Shown here: positions 1-6,998 of the stretch, in pieces
Layout of the letters: every line of letters begins with the position of its first letter
Numbering within the stretch: the first letter of the stretch is position 1
Assembly (NCBI GenBank): GCA_900754775.1
Contig: CAAEDZ010000167.1
Span: forward strand, 1-15,453
From: Clostridia bacterium
GTDB lineage: Bacteria; Bacillota_A; Clostridia; Christensenellales; Aristaeellaceae
Direction: 5' to 3'
Length of the DNA stretch: 15,453 nt
The notes under the pieces: model-generated
Told to the model about the DNA's origin: nothing
The model's input: only the letters and a program-made list of their open reading frames with translations
Databases searched by the model: none
Program-made: the position numbers and the translations under genes

Positions 1-444
1 AGACCAGGTCGGGGGCCAGATAGAAAAGAATGCCAGGGCAATGAGGACCATGCTGATGAAGAGATAGATCAGCCACACGCCATAGACCACCACCGGGGCG
101 AAGGTCATCAGCGCGGGATCAGGCAGGAGACGATCTGCCAGAAAATTGGTGAAGTCCGTGAAATAGCCAAAGAGGGTGGTGCAGATCAGCTGCAGGATGC
201 GCCAGGGCTGGAAGTTCTTCCCCAGCACGAGGAACTGGATGGCAATGTACAGCGAAAATATGATGATGATCCACGTCCCCATGGACAGACTGGCGTATAT
301 TTCACTGAGCATGTAGGGGATGGAGTTGACCGGCGACATGCCCAGATCGGCCTTGCCGGAAAACGACACGCCCATGGCCATGAGAAACAGGCCGGCACAG
401 TAGCAGAGAATGCGTTTGCTCATTTGCAGGGTCTTTTGTTTCAT
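1..444 (-). CDS. YczE/YitT-like multi-pass membrane protein, 3' end outside window, apparent frameshift
   Basis: Reading from the ATG at 444-442, the product opens with MKQKTLQMSKRILCYCAGLF and is strongly hydrophobic, with about four membrane segments before the window edge. The stretch GKADLGMSPVNSIPYM matches the YczE/YyaS (DUF6198) membrane family, whose transport or signalling role is not established. The ATG overlaps the MarR stop codon (ATGA), and AAAGGA precedes it, so translation is coupled to the regulator. The frame is open to position 1. Near 33-37, however, the conserved continuation (ALGILFYLAPDLV, like the LGI..YL motif of the family) needs one extra base, while the frame as given reads ALAFFSIWPPTW. 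This is either a real -1 mutation or a sequencing error. The family is fairly sure; the function is unknown. Confidence 0.7.
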   Translation of the reverse strand, partial: MKQKTLQMSKRILCYCAGLFLMAMGVSFSGKADLGMSPVNSIPYMLSEIYASLSMGTWIIIIFSLYIAIQFLVLGKNFQPWRILQLICTTLFGYFTDFTNFLADRLLPDPALMTFAPVVVYGVWLIYLFISMVLIALAFFSIWPPTWS

Positions 445-863
445 TTCACAGTTCCTTTCCCGTTTTGGAAGCATTTGCTTAGCAGTTCATAAAGCGTGGC
501 CCGTTCTTCCTCCGTCAGTCCGGCCGTGATCTGCGCCTCCGCCGCAGCAAAAATGTCCTGCACGGTTTGCGCCATCTTCTGCCCCGTCGGCGTCAGAGAC
601 ACATACAGGGACCGCCGGTTGTCCGGGTGGTTGCGCCGCGTGACCAGTCCGGCGGTCTCCATGCGCAACAGAATGCTGCCCGCGGCGGCGGGTTCAATTT
701 CGCAGTAGTCCGCAATGTCCTTTTGCTCGTGCTCCCCGTGCTGCGCCAGAAACTCCGGGATCTTGGGCTGCCCCGGCGACAGCCCGAGGGGCGCGGCCTG
801 CGCCGAAACCAGCCGTTTCATGCGCAGGCAGGTTTTCATCCACAGGTGATGAAGCGAAGGCAT
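441..863 (-). CDS. MarR family transcriptional regulator
   Basis: A 140-residue protein of normal MarR length. The winged helix-turn-helix is visible at about residues 48-100 (QKDIADYCEIEPAAAGSILL, then the wing TRRNHPDNRRSLYVSLTPTG, which carries the family's D-x-R-R-x-x-x-V-x-L-T-x-x-G pattern). The helices on either side would form the dimer. I chose the ATG at 863-861 (MPSLHHLW) because AGGAGG lies seven bases upstream; a longer frame starting at 899 lacks such a site and runs through the operator-like palindrome. The gene overlaps the downstream membrane-protein gene by four bases, so the regulator probably controls that gene as well as itself. The ligand cannot be told from sequence. 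Confidence 0.93.
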   Translation of the reverse strand: MPSLHHLWMKTCLRMKRLVSAQAAPLGLSPGQPKIPEFLAQHGEHEQKDIADYCEIEPAAAGSILLRMETAGLVTRRNHPDNRRSLYVSLTPTGQKMAQTVQDIFAAAEAQITAGLTEEERATLYELLSKCFQNGKGTVK

Positions 864-882
864 GGTTGCCTCCTTTATATGC

Positions 883-899
883 ATGCTTATAATAAGCAT
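883..899. promoter_or_regulatory. palindromic operator-like site upstream of the MarR gene
   Basis: The sequence ATGCTTATAATAAGCAT is a perfect 8+8 inverted repeat around one central base. It lies 20-36 bases before the MarR start codon, in an A+T-rich patch that probably also holds the promoter. MarR dimers bind palindromes of about this size and commonly repress their own gene, so this is the likely autoregulatory site. The -35/-10 boxes could not be assigned with confidence. Confidence 0.65.
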
Positions 900-980
900 T
901 CTTTTTAATAATAAAGCTTGTTATAGGGCGGAGGAACAAGGCTTGTCGTAAAAAATCGTGCGGACGATCTTTCGCAAAGC

Positions 981-1014
981 AAAAACGCCCATGCGGTCGG
1001 AAACCGCATGGGCG
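981..1014 (-). terminator. intrinsic terminator of the hisH-hisF2 unit
   Basis: A perfect 11-bp G+C-rich stem (986-996 with 1004-1014) and a 7-base loop are followed on the minus strand by TTTTT (985-981). It lies 36 bases beyond the hisF2 stop codon and separates that unit from the MarR gene. Confidence 0.93.
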
Positions 1015-1050
1015 GGCGCACAGCCGCGCGCCGAAAAAACGCCGGCCGCC

Positions 1051-1827
1051 CTATCGCGGCTGGTAGACCCCCAGCCGGCACAGCTCCTCCTCGGAGGGCA
1101 CGTTGATGAGCACCGCTTTCAGCGGCCCGAAGTACACAAACAGGCTTCCCGCCGCCGCCGCGTGGGCGTGTCCCTCGTGAAGCACGCGCCCCAGGTCGGC
1201 CGCGTCCCGCGCGCCCCCACAGGCGATGAGCGGCACGGTCAGCCCGTCGGCGACGGACCGGACCAGCTTGAGGTCGTAGCCCTGCATCATGCCGTCGCGG
1301 TCCACGGAGTTGAGCAGCACCTCGCCCGCGCCCAGCGCCTGCGCGCGCTGGGCCAGCGCCAGCGGCGTTTCGCCCGTGGGACGGGTGCCGCCGGCCACCA
1401 CGCAGCGGTAGCGGCGGAGGCGGTCGAGCCTCACGTCGATGGAGGCGACCACGCTCTGCGATCCGAAGCGGTCCGCCAGCTCGCGCACCAGCTCCGGCCG
1501 GTCGACGAGGGCGGTGTTGAGAATCACCTTTTCAAATCCGATATGAAACAACCGGGCCGCCTGCTCCACCGTGGTCACGCCGCCGCCGTAGGACAGGGGC
1601 ATGAACGCCTCGGAGGCGAGGTCCTCCAGCAGGGCAAAGTCCGGCCCGCGCCCCTCGCGGCTGGCCTGGATGTCCTGCACGCACAGCTCGTCCACGCATT
1701 TTTCACTGAAGATCTTCACGGCGTTGATCGGGTCGCCCAGATAGTTGGGGTCCTTGAAACGGACGGTCTTGACCAGCCCGCCGTCGGAGAGGAGCAGACA
1801 GGGAATCAGCCTGGGACGGTGATACAT
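1051..1827 (-). CDS. hisF2: HisF2/AglZ-type cyclase-like protein (acetamidino sugar modification)
   Basis: A 258-residue (beta/alpha)8-barrel protein related to the cyclase subunit of imidazole glycerol phosphate synthase. The start (RLIPCLLLSDGGLVKTVRFK) has Leu where true HisF has the first catalytic Asp (CLDVKDG). The following DPNYLGDPINAVKIFSEK and ASREGRGP are also typical of the HisF2/AglZ/WbuZ branch. The second conserved Asp remains (VVASIDVR), as does SVDRDGMMQGYD. In that branch HisH and HisF2 feed ammonia to a WbpG-type amidotransferase that puts an acetamidino group on a surface sugar. The ATG follows AAAGGAGG and begins one base after the hisH stop, so the two are coupled. No histidine gene and no amidotransferase lies nearby. 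Role in sugar amidation rather than histidine synthesis is an inference from residues. Confidence 0.88.
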   Translation of the reverse strand: MYHRPRLIPCLLLSDGGLVKTVRFKDPNYLGDPINAVKIFSEKCVDELCVQDIQASREGRGPDFALLEDLASEAFMPLSYGGGVTTVEQAARLFHIGFEKVILNTALVDRPELVRELADRFGSQSVVASIDVRLDRLRRYRCVVAGGTRPTGETPLALAQRAQALGAGEVLLNSVDRDGMMQGYDLKLVRSVADGLTVPLIACGGARDAADLGRVLHEGHAHAAAAGSLFVYFGPLKAVLINVPSEEELCRLGVYQPR

Positions 1828-1828
1828 C

Positions 1829-2443
1829 CTAAGCCTCCTTTACGAAGTTGCGAATCAGGCACATGCCGAAGCGGTGGCTTTTCTCAGGGTGAAACTGCGT
1901 GCCCCAGACGCTTCCCCGACCCACGGCGGCGGGGAAGGGGTAGCCGTAGTCGCAGGTCATCAGCACGTCCGCGGGGTCGTCGCAGACGGCGTGGTAGCTG
2001 TGCACGAAGTAAAACCGGGGCTCCGCCTCCAGCCCCGCCACCAGCGGGTCCTGCGGCCGCTCCACCGTCACATAGTCCCAGCCCATGTGAGGCACCTTCA
2101 ATTCCGGCTGGTCCTGCAGCCGGAAGCGCTTGAGGTCGAAGGGCAGATACCCCAGCCCCTCGCCCGGCCCCTCCTCGCTCCGGCGGCCCAGCATCTGCAT
2201 GCCCAGGCAGATGCCCAGCAGCGGCACGCCCTGCGCCACCGCGCGGTCCAGCGCCCGGCGCATGCCGCTCCGGCACAAAAGCGCCATGCCCGCGTCAAAG
2301 CGCCCCACGCCCGGCAGAATCAGCCGGTCGCAGCGGCTCAGCTCCTCCGCGGTCCGCACGGCGGCGCCCTGCGCGCCCACCTTTTTGATCATGTTCAGGA
2401 TGGAACCGATATTGCCGATTCCGTAGTCCAGCACGCCCGTCAT
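1829..2443 (-). CDS. hisH: HisH-type glutamine amidotransferase subunit
   Basis: A 204-residue class I glutaminase that splits ammonia from glutamine for its HisF partner. The start reads MTGVLDYGIGNIGSILNMIK. The oxyanion strand PGVGRFDAGM, the nucleophile elbow GICLGMQ (catalytic Cys) and the His/Glu pair in QFHPEKS are all present, so it should be active. I chose the ATG at 2443-2441 because a good promoter (boxes 2488-2516) predicts a transcript start near 2481, downstream of the alternative ATG at 2497, and because 204 residues fits the family. The ribosome site is only fair (AAAGGCAGG). It is cotranscribed with hisF2, one base downstream. Confidence 0.92.
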   Translation of the reverse strand: MTGVLDYGIGNIGSILNMIKKVGAQGAAVRTAEELSRCDRLILPGVGRFDAGMALLCRSGMRRALDRAVAQGVPLLGICLGMQMLGRRSEEGPGEGLGYLPFDLKRFRLQDQPELKVPHMGWDYVTVERPQDPLVAGLEAEPRFYFVHSYHAVCDDPADVLMTCDYGYPFPAAVGRGSVWGTQFHPEKSHRFGMCLIRNFVKEA

Positions 2444-2487
2444 GGCGACGCCTGCCTTTCGTTTCCAGCATTCTCGGGAACGGCAAA

Positions 2488-2516
2488 ACAATAGCATGTC
2501 GCGCCTGAAATGTCAA
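2488..2516 (-). promoter_or_regulatory. sigma-A promoter of hisH-hisF2
   Basis: On the minus strand a perfect -35 TTGACA (2516-2511) is separated by 17 bases from -10 TATTGT (2493-2488). Transcription should begin near 2481, giving a leader of under 40 bases. The hisH-hisF2 pair therefore does not depend only on read-through from nudC. Confidence 0.82.
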
Positions 2517-2531
2517 CGCCCGCCGCGCCCG

Positions 2532-3362
2532 TCACAGCGTGCCCGTGCGGAACCGCTCGATCAGCTCCAGGGCGATGCTCACCGTGCGCCCCTGCGGCTC
2601 CAGCTCGCCCCGCCGGAACCAGCTGGCCTCGCTAAGCTCGCTCTCCTGCAGGCGGATGCCGCCATCCAGCGCCTCGGCCTGAAAGGCGAACATCTGCGAC
2701 CCGCTCACGCCCCAGGGCTGATCGCCCAGGTAGCGCAGCGCGCCCAGGCGCAGGCCCACCTCCTCCATCACCTCGCGGCGCACGGCGTGCTCCAGCGTCT
2801 CGCCCACCTCCACATAGCCGGAGATCAGCGAGTAATGGCGGAAGGTGCTGCGCACGCTGCGCGCCAGCAGAATGCTGTCCCCGCGGGTGATGGCCACGAT
2901 CACCGCCGGGGCGATGGCCGGGTACACCACCAGCCCGCAGCCCTCGCAGCGCAGGGCGCGCTCCGCGGCGTCGGGCACGAGCGGATGGGCGCAGCGCCCG
3001 CAGAAGCGGTTGCGCCCGTACCAGGCCCACAGATGCCAGCAGGACACCAGCAGCCCCGCCTCGGCGTAGGGCAGGCTGCGGAAGATGTGCAGCGGATAAT
3101 ACCGAAGTCCCGCGCGCTCCGGCACCTGCCCGCCATGAAGCGGATGCGGGCAGAAGAGGGCGAAGCGGTCCGTGTGCGCCAGCTCAAAGGGCTCCATGCC
3201 ATCCGGCAGGGGCCGCACCTGCGCCCAGGTCGGAAGGGCAGGCGCGCCGCCGCCCGTATCCCTCAGGAGCACGCGCCCCTCCTCAAAACAAAGAAACGGG
3301 CTGTCGTCCCGCACAGCCTGGCGATCCGGCTGAACGGAAAAGGCGGGCTCTCCCAGCATCAT
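2532..3362 (-). CDS. nudC: NudC-like Nudix hydrolase (NADH pyrophosphatase / NAD-RNA decapping type)
   Basis: A 276-residue protein with the three-part NudC layout: an N-terminal domain, a zinc ribbon (C121-x2-C124 and C139-x2-C142), and a Nudix domain. The Nudix box spans 182-204 with G182, E188 and the metal-binding core REVMEEVGL (196-204). NudC enzymes cleave NADH to NMNH and AMP and can remove NAD caps from RNA. The specificity motif after the Nudix box, usually SQPWPFPxS, reads DQPWGVSGS here (214-222), so QPW is kept but PFP is not; substrate preference may differ. The start ATG has GGGAGG eight bases upstream and a promoter at 3398-3425. It is the first gene of a minus-strand run leading to hisH, but hisH has its own promoter. 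Confidence 0.9.
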   Translation of the reverse strand: MMLGEPAFSVQPDRQAVRDDSPFLCFEEGRVLLRDTGGGAPALPTWAQVRPLPDGMEPFELAHTDRFALFCPHPLHGGQVPERAGLRYYPLHIFRSLPYAEAGLLVSCWHLWAWYGRNRFCGRCAHPLVPDAAERALRCEGCGLVVYPAIAPAVIVAITRGDSILLARSVRSTFRHYSLISGYVEVGETLEHAVRREVMEEVGLRLGALRYLGDQPWGVSGSQMFAFQAEALDGGIRLQESELSEASWFRRGELEPQGRTVSIALELIERFRTGTL

Positions 3363-3397
3363 GCGTATGGCCTCCCTCGACAGAAAAATGCCCTTTC

Positions 3398-3425
3398 ATC
3401 TTAGCGCGTTTTGCCGCTTTGTCAA
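3398..3425 (-). promoter_or_regulatory. promoter of nudC
   Basis: On the minus strand -35 TTGACA (3425-3420), a 16-base spacer and -10 TAAGAT (3403-3398) precede nudC by about 35 bases. Its -35 box lies only nine bases from that of the divergent plus-strand promoter, so the two could influence each other. Confidence 0.7.
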
Positions 3426-3434
3426 TGCTTTTGC

Positions 3435-3463
3435 TTGCCAAGGCGGCGGCGGTGTGCTATCCT
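3435..3463 (+). promoter_or_regulatory. promoter of the BY-kinase-like/stalk operon
   Basis: TTGCCA (3435-3440), 17 bases, then TATCCT (3458-3463). A transcript starting near 3470 gives a leader of about 33 bases before the ATG at 3503, which also argues against the upstream start at 3419. Confidence 0.65.
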
Positions 3464-3502
3464 AAGAAAGGTGGAATTTTGGACGTAAAAGGGGTGGAGG
3501 CC

Positions 3503-4810
3503 ATGCGCAAAGCCCTGCTGAAATGGCGGCATTTCCTGCCGTGGACGCTGCTGTTGTGCCTTGCGTCGGGCTGCCTGATGGCGGCCTATACCTGGGCGTA
3601 CGAGGCCGACCGCTACCAGGCGGTCTATACGCTCTATGCCGCGCCGGACGCGGCCGCCTCCCAGAAGGCCCCGCTGGAAGCGGCGCGCATGCTCGCGCGC
3701 GACTGCCATGCGCTGACCTCAACCGACCGTTTCCGTCAGGCGGTGCTCGCCGCTGCCGCCAGCGACGGCCACACCCGCGCGGGGGTGCGCGGCATCGACG
3801 GCACCCACCTCATGGAGGTCGTGGCCATCGGGCCGGACCCGGCGTATACGGCCGGGCTGGCGAACGCCATCGGGCGCGAGCTGGTCGCCCGCGTTGAGGA
3901 CGAGCTGGGGGCCGTGGAGGCGCACGAGATCGCCCCGGCTGCGGCGCCCGCCGCCCCCTGCGGGCCCAATCGCCCCATGAAGCTGGTCTGGACGCTGCTG
4001 GCCGCCTTTGCCGTGGGCTCGCTGGCCGGATGCCTGCTGGGCTCGGACCGCCGTCCCCTGCACGTGAACGACCCGGAGGCCCGCTGCCTCGCCGCGCCGC
4101 GCATGGGCGCGCTGGCGGACTGCCGCCGGGAGGTCCGCAGGCTGATGGCCGATGGGAAAAAACAGCGCGGCGGCATGCTTTTGGACCGGGTGGATCGTTT
4201 CATCAGGGAAAACGTGCGCGAGATCGCGCTCAAGCTGCGCAATGGCCTGTGCGCCAGCGGCCAGAGCGTCGCGGTGATCGCCGGGATGGACCGGGAGGGC
4301 GACCAGGCGGTGCTCACGGCGCTTTTGTGCGGCGAGCTGGCGCGGCAGGGCTTCAGCGTGCTGGCCGTCGATATGGACGCAGGCCACGCGCGCCTTTCCG
4401 GGCTGCTGGGGGTCAGGCCGCAGGCCTGCCTTTCGGAATATCTGGCCGGAGGGGTGTCGCTGCTGGATGTGATCGTCAAAACCCCGGAGCGGGGCCTGGC
4501 CTTCATCGAGGGCCTGCCCCCCGAAGGCGCGGTGGCGGATATAGCCGCCACCGCGGCATTCCGCTCCTTTCTCAAGAGCGCGAAAAGCCGGTTCGATTTT
4601 GTGATTTTGAACGCCGCCCCGGCGGGGTTCTGTGCCGACGCGGGCATGCTGGGCACGCTGGAGGGCCTAACGGTCCTGGCCGCCAGAGACGGCGCTTTTA
4701 CCGCCGCCGAGCTCAACGCCGTGATGACCAACCTGGCCGAGGACGTCCGCCTGCTCAAGGGTGTGGTGTTCACCATGGCGCGCCGCACCCGCTTTGATGC
4801 GCCCGCCTGA
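3503..4810 (+). CDS. Wzz-like/BY-kinase-like membrane protein with degenerate ATP-binding motifs
   Basis: A 435-residue protein laid out like a polysaccharide co-polymerase fused to a bacterial tyrosine kinase domain (CapA/CapB, Wzc type). There is a membrane segment at about 13-33, a short external domain (34-158), a Pro-rich lead into a second membrane segment (160-180), then a cytoplasmic P-loop-like domain (about 225-435). The nucleotide motifs are eroded: Walker A reads GMDREGDQ (261-268), without Lys or Ser/Thr. Walker A' keeps Asp290 and Asp292 (VLAVDMDAG). Walker B reads FVILNAAP, with Asn370 for Asp. No C-terminal Tyr cluster follows. It is therefore probably a structural or scaffold relative rather than an active kinase. 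The ATG at 3503 follows GGGGTGGAGG and fits the promoter. The next gene is 26 bases downstream. No other capsule gene is visible. Confidence 0.75.
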   Translation: MRKALLKWRHFLPWTLLLCLASGCLMAAYTWAYEADRYQAVYTLYAAPDAAASQKAPLEAARMLARDCHALTSTDRFRQAVLAAAASDGHTRAGVRGIDGTHLMEVVAIGPDPAYTAGLANAIGRELVARVEDELGAVEAHEIAPAAAPAAPCGPNRPMKLVWTLLAAFAVGSLAGCLLGSDRRPLHVNDPEARCLAAPRMGALADCRREVRRLMADGKKQRGGMLLDRVDRFIRENVREIALKLRNGLCASGQSVAVIAGMDREGDQAVLTALLCGELARQGFSVLAVDMDAGHARLSGLLGVRPQACLSEYLAGGVSLLDVIVKTPERGLAFIEGLPPEGAVADIAATAAFRSFLKSAKSRFDFVILNAAPAGFCADAGMLGTLEGLTVLAARDGAFTAAELNAVMTNLAEDVRLLKGVVFTMARRTRFDAPA

Positions 4811-4836
4811 CCGGGCCGACCAAGGAGGAACCTGCA

Positions 4837-5943
4837 ATGGATCTGCTGAAAACGATTCTGGTGTATATGTCGATGGTCGTGGCCGCCTCGGTGCAGAACG
4901 CGCCGGACCCCGGCGCGATGCCCGCCTATGACGAGCCCACGCCCACGCCCTACGTGCAGGCGGCGCCCACCGCGATCCCCACCGCGACCGCCACGCCCAG
5001 GCCCACCCCCGTGCCCACCATCGACATCACCCCCAACCCCGAATACGGCACGCTGCAGGTGGGCGACAGGGGCGACGAGGTGCGCCGGCTCCAGGAGGAG
5101 CTGGCCCGGTACGGCTATTACGAGGGCGACATCGACGGCGTGTACGGCAACCAGACCCGCCGCGCCGTGGAGCAGTTTCAGTACCAGCACGGCCTCAGCG
5201 CCGACGGAATGGCCGGGCGCATTACGCTGACCGTGCTCTACGAGAGCAACCAGGTGCGCATGTCTCCGACGGCGGTCACGCCCGCCCCCTCCGCCACCTC
5301 CGGCCTGAGCGTGGCCCTCACCGAAACGCCCGCGTCCGCCACGCCCGCCGCGGCAACCGATACGCCGCAGCCCCCCGCCGCGCCCAGCGCCACGCCCGGC
5401 GAGCCGGCGTCTACCTCCGCGCCCAGCGCCACGCCTGCCGCGCCCACCGCTACGCCTACCCCAACCGCTGTGCCCAGCGCCACGCCCGCCCCCTCGTTTG
5501 AGGCCATGACGGGCTATGGCATCCGCCTGGACGGCGCGGCGGAGGCGCTGGCCATCGCGGCGGAGGACGAGACGGAAGCGCCGCTCCTCCCGTACCGGAT
5601 GGGGGAGGAGGTCTACCTGCCGCTGCTGGAGATTCTCCATGCGGCGGGAATCAACGTGATCGCCTCCGAGTCGGTGGAGGCGGACGAGTACGCCTTTGCC
5701 ATGAACGACGATATCATCCGCATCGCCTTTACGCACGACCAGTCCGGCGCGCCGGTGGGCCTTGAGGTGTACAAAAACAACGAAGCGCAGATCGTGCCCG
5801 TGCGCGACATCCGCAGCGTGGGCGACGTGCTCTACCTGCCCGCCGCCACCATCGAAAGCCTGACGGGCATCGCCGCCCAGGTGGACGAGGCGGCGCAGAC
5901 GGTGACCGTCACCCTGCCCGCCGCGCCGGAGGAAGCGCAATAA
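4837..5943 (+). CDS. exported peptidoglycan-binding, stalk-domain protein with Thr/Pro linkers
   Basis: A 368-residue, probably surface-located protein. Residues 1-20 form a weak signal or anchor (Lys5, then a hydrophobic run). A Pro/Thr-rich linker (32-68) leads to a peptidoglycan_binding_1 domain at about 73-137 (GDRGDEVRRLQEEL, GDIDGVYGNQTRRAVEQFQ). A second long Ala/Pro/Thr/Ser linker (143-220) follows, with repeated SATPA/TATP units. The C-terminal part (225-362) resembles the copper amine oxidase N-terminal/stalk domain, with its YLPLLEILHAAGINV and VLYLPAATIESLTG strands; such domains in Clostridia are usually extracellular and not enzymatic. AAGGAGG precedes the ATG. It is cotranscribed with the BY-kinase-like gene, which suggests a joint cell-envelope role; that is an inference. 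Confidence 0.85.
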   Translation: MDLLKTILVYMSMVVAASVQNAPDPGAMPAYDEPTPTPYVQAAPTAIPTATATPRPTPVPTIDITPNPEYGTLQVGDRGDEVRRLQEELARYGYYEGDIDGVYGNQTRRAVEQFQYQHGLSADGMAGRITLTVLYESNQVRMSPTAVTPAPSATSGLSVALTETPASATPAAATDTPQPPAAPSATPGEPASTSAPSATPAAPTATPTPTAVPSATPAPSFEAMTGYGIRLDGAAEALAIAAEDETEAPLLPYRMGEEVYLPLLEILHAAGINVIASESVEADEYAFAMNDDIIRIAFTHDQSGAPVGLEVYKNNEAQIVPVRDIRSVGDVLYLPAATIESLTGIAAQVDEAAQTVTVTLPAAPEEAQ

Positions 5944-5964
5944 GCCCGAAAAACCCATGGAAGC

Positions 5965-6008
5965 AAAAGAATCCGCGCTTTCCCTCATTCATGGGGATGC
6001 GCGGATTC
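5965..6008 (-). terminator. terminator hairpin, copy A of a repeated element
   Basis: A perfect 10-bp stem GAATCCGCGC/GCGCGGATTC (5969-5978 with 5999-6008), with an inner TCCC/GGGA pairing, is followed on the minus strand by a short T-run (5968-5965). It suits the end of the minus-strand SH3 gene (stop at 6094) and may also stop the plus-strand operon ending at 5943. Positions 5970-6008 match copy B (6961-6999) at 36 of 39 bases. Confidence 0.7.
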
Positions 6009-6093
6009 AGCATATCCGTAACCTATGGGGTATCATCCAGGCAAGCCAAGGCTGTTTTTTCTGCGGATGACATTCTGCCAAAATTCGTATCTT

Positions 6094-6837
6094 CTAAGGC
6101 TTTGCGACAAATCCGCTTCCTCCACGCAAGCTGATCGCCAGAAAACCATTGAACTCCCCGATGATTGGATAAGTTGTTCCGCTGCTAATCAGCCCAACGC
6201 GTTTGGAAGTGCTGGAGGGCATAGCATAAACCGGGGTTTCTCCATTCGGCGTAAAGTAGTCGGGATTGATGAGAACATATTCCTTCCGAACCCAGCCGCT
6301 ATAACGTTGGCCTTGCTCATTACGGTAAACGACATTGTACCAGGAGCCGCTTTCTTCAATTAAGGTACAATAAGCCCCATAGGTCAGGGTAAGGAGAACA
6401 TTTGATGCGGCATCCGGATTCTCCCTTAACGAGAGGGATTCGCACAAGACAAAGCCCGAACCGTATCCATTGTACTCTTCGCTTGAATCATCATCGAAAA
6501 CGCTCATATGGATCCCGGTGATGGCATCGGGATTCATCACGATCCACCCCTGACGCACATAGCCATTTCTGTCCCAAAAAGAAATTCTTCCCCACTCTAT
6601 CGGAACATCCGAATCATAATAGGAATCAAAGGTAGAACCCGCCTGCGTTACAACCCGTTCAATCAGCTCATATTCCGTTCCTTCATCCAGAACGGTCACA
6701 ATTTGCATTTTCCGCCCGTCATCTGATACTTCAAAAACATCCGTTGGCTGTTGAAGCGTTTCGGCATGACAGGAGACAATACCGAATGCCAATGTGAGTC
6801 CAACAAGCAAAAAGACCGTGTATTTTTTCATCGTCAT
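6094..6837 (-). CDS. exported protein with bacterial SH3 domains, possible lipoprotein
   Basis: A 247-residue protein. Residues 1-25 are a signal peptide (MKKYTVFLLVGLTLAFGIVSC); Cys23 in IVSC fits a lipobox, though cleavage after CHA by ordinary signal peptidase is also possible. Residues 127-190 form an SH3 type 3 domain (ESLSLRENPDAASNVLLTL ... SGSWYNVVY ... SGWVRKEYVLI). A second SH3-like unit lies at 199-245, and 45-101 may be a diverged third. Such domains bind cell-wall peptides or glycans. The first ATG (6837) has GGGGAGG seven bases upstream; an ATG at 6831 is also possible. Base content is unlike its neighbours: three lines counted by hand (6121-6300) gave 91 G+C of 180, against clearly G+C-rich flanks, which suggests later acquisition. 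It stands alone. Confidence 0.82.
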   Translation of the reverse strand: MTMKKYTVFLLVGLTLAFGIVSCHAETLQQPTDVFEVSDDGRKMQIVTVLDEGTEYELIERVVTQAGSTFDSYYDSDVPIEWGRISFWDRNGYVRQGWIVMNPDAITGIHMSVFDDDSSEEYNGYGSGFVLCESLSLRENPDAASNVLLTLTYGAYCTLIEESGSWYNVVYRNEQGQRYSGWVRKEYVLINPDYFTPNGETPVYAMPSSTSKRVGLISSGTTYPIIGEFNGFLAISLRGGSGFVAKP

Positions 6838-6868
6838 TTCCTCTCCTCCCCTTTTTGCACAACCTTGA

Positions 6869-6886
6869 TGTCAACCTCAGTTGACA
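6869..6886. promoter_or_regulatory. inverted repeat upstream of the SH3 gene, possible operator
   Basis: TGTCAAC-CTCA-GTTGACA is a perfect 7+7 inverted repeat, 32-49 bases upstream of the SH3 gene start. On the minus strand each arm includes or abuts a TTGACA/TTGTCA-like -35 sequence, but no convincing -10 box was found at the right distance. It could be a repressor site. Confidence 0.4.
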
Positions 6887-6905
6887 ACATCTATCTGAAT
6901 AAACG

Positions 6906-6920
6906 AAACCACCCTGGTTT
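6906..6920. repeat. short palindrome AAACCA-CCC-TGGTTT
   Basis: A perfect 6+6 inverted repeat with a 3-base loop, followed on the plus strand by a T-rich run. It could be a weak plus-strand terminator or a protein-binding site in the 252-base gap between the SH3 gene and hydA2. Nothing else coding is seen in that gap. Confidence 0.35.
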
Positions 6921-6957
6921 TTCTTTCCTGTTCGTTGAGGCTTAACCGAACAGACGG

Positions 6958-6998
6958 AAAAATCCGCGCTTTCCCTCCTTCATGGGAAAGCGCGGATT
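6958..6998 (-). terminator. terminator of the hydrogenase operon, copy B of a repeated element
   Basis: A perfect 15-bp stem (6961-6975 with 6984-6998) and an 8-base loop end on the minus strand in TTTTT (6962-6958). It lies about 90 bases after the hydA2 stop codon and closes the adhE-hydA2 operon. A further G+C hairpin (GGCGGC 7021-7026 with GCCGCC 7033-7038) lies between it and the gene. Confidence 0.88.

Noticed and set aside
1051..2443. Histidine biosynthesis operon
   Set aside because: Only HisH and a HisF2-type protein are present, with the first HisF catalytic Asp replaced by Leu and no other his gene nearby.
5280..5500. Tandem DNA repeat or CRISPR-like array in the stalk gene
   Set aside because: The repeated bases only reflect the Ala/Thr/Pro/Ser linker; unit length and spacing are irregular and the frame is coding.
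3736..5988. A 750-codon minus-strand open frame opposite the BY-kinase-like and stalk genes
   Set aside because: Arg/Gly/Ser-rich composition across two real plus-strand genes; arises from lack of stop codons in G+C-rich DNA.
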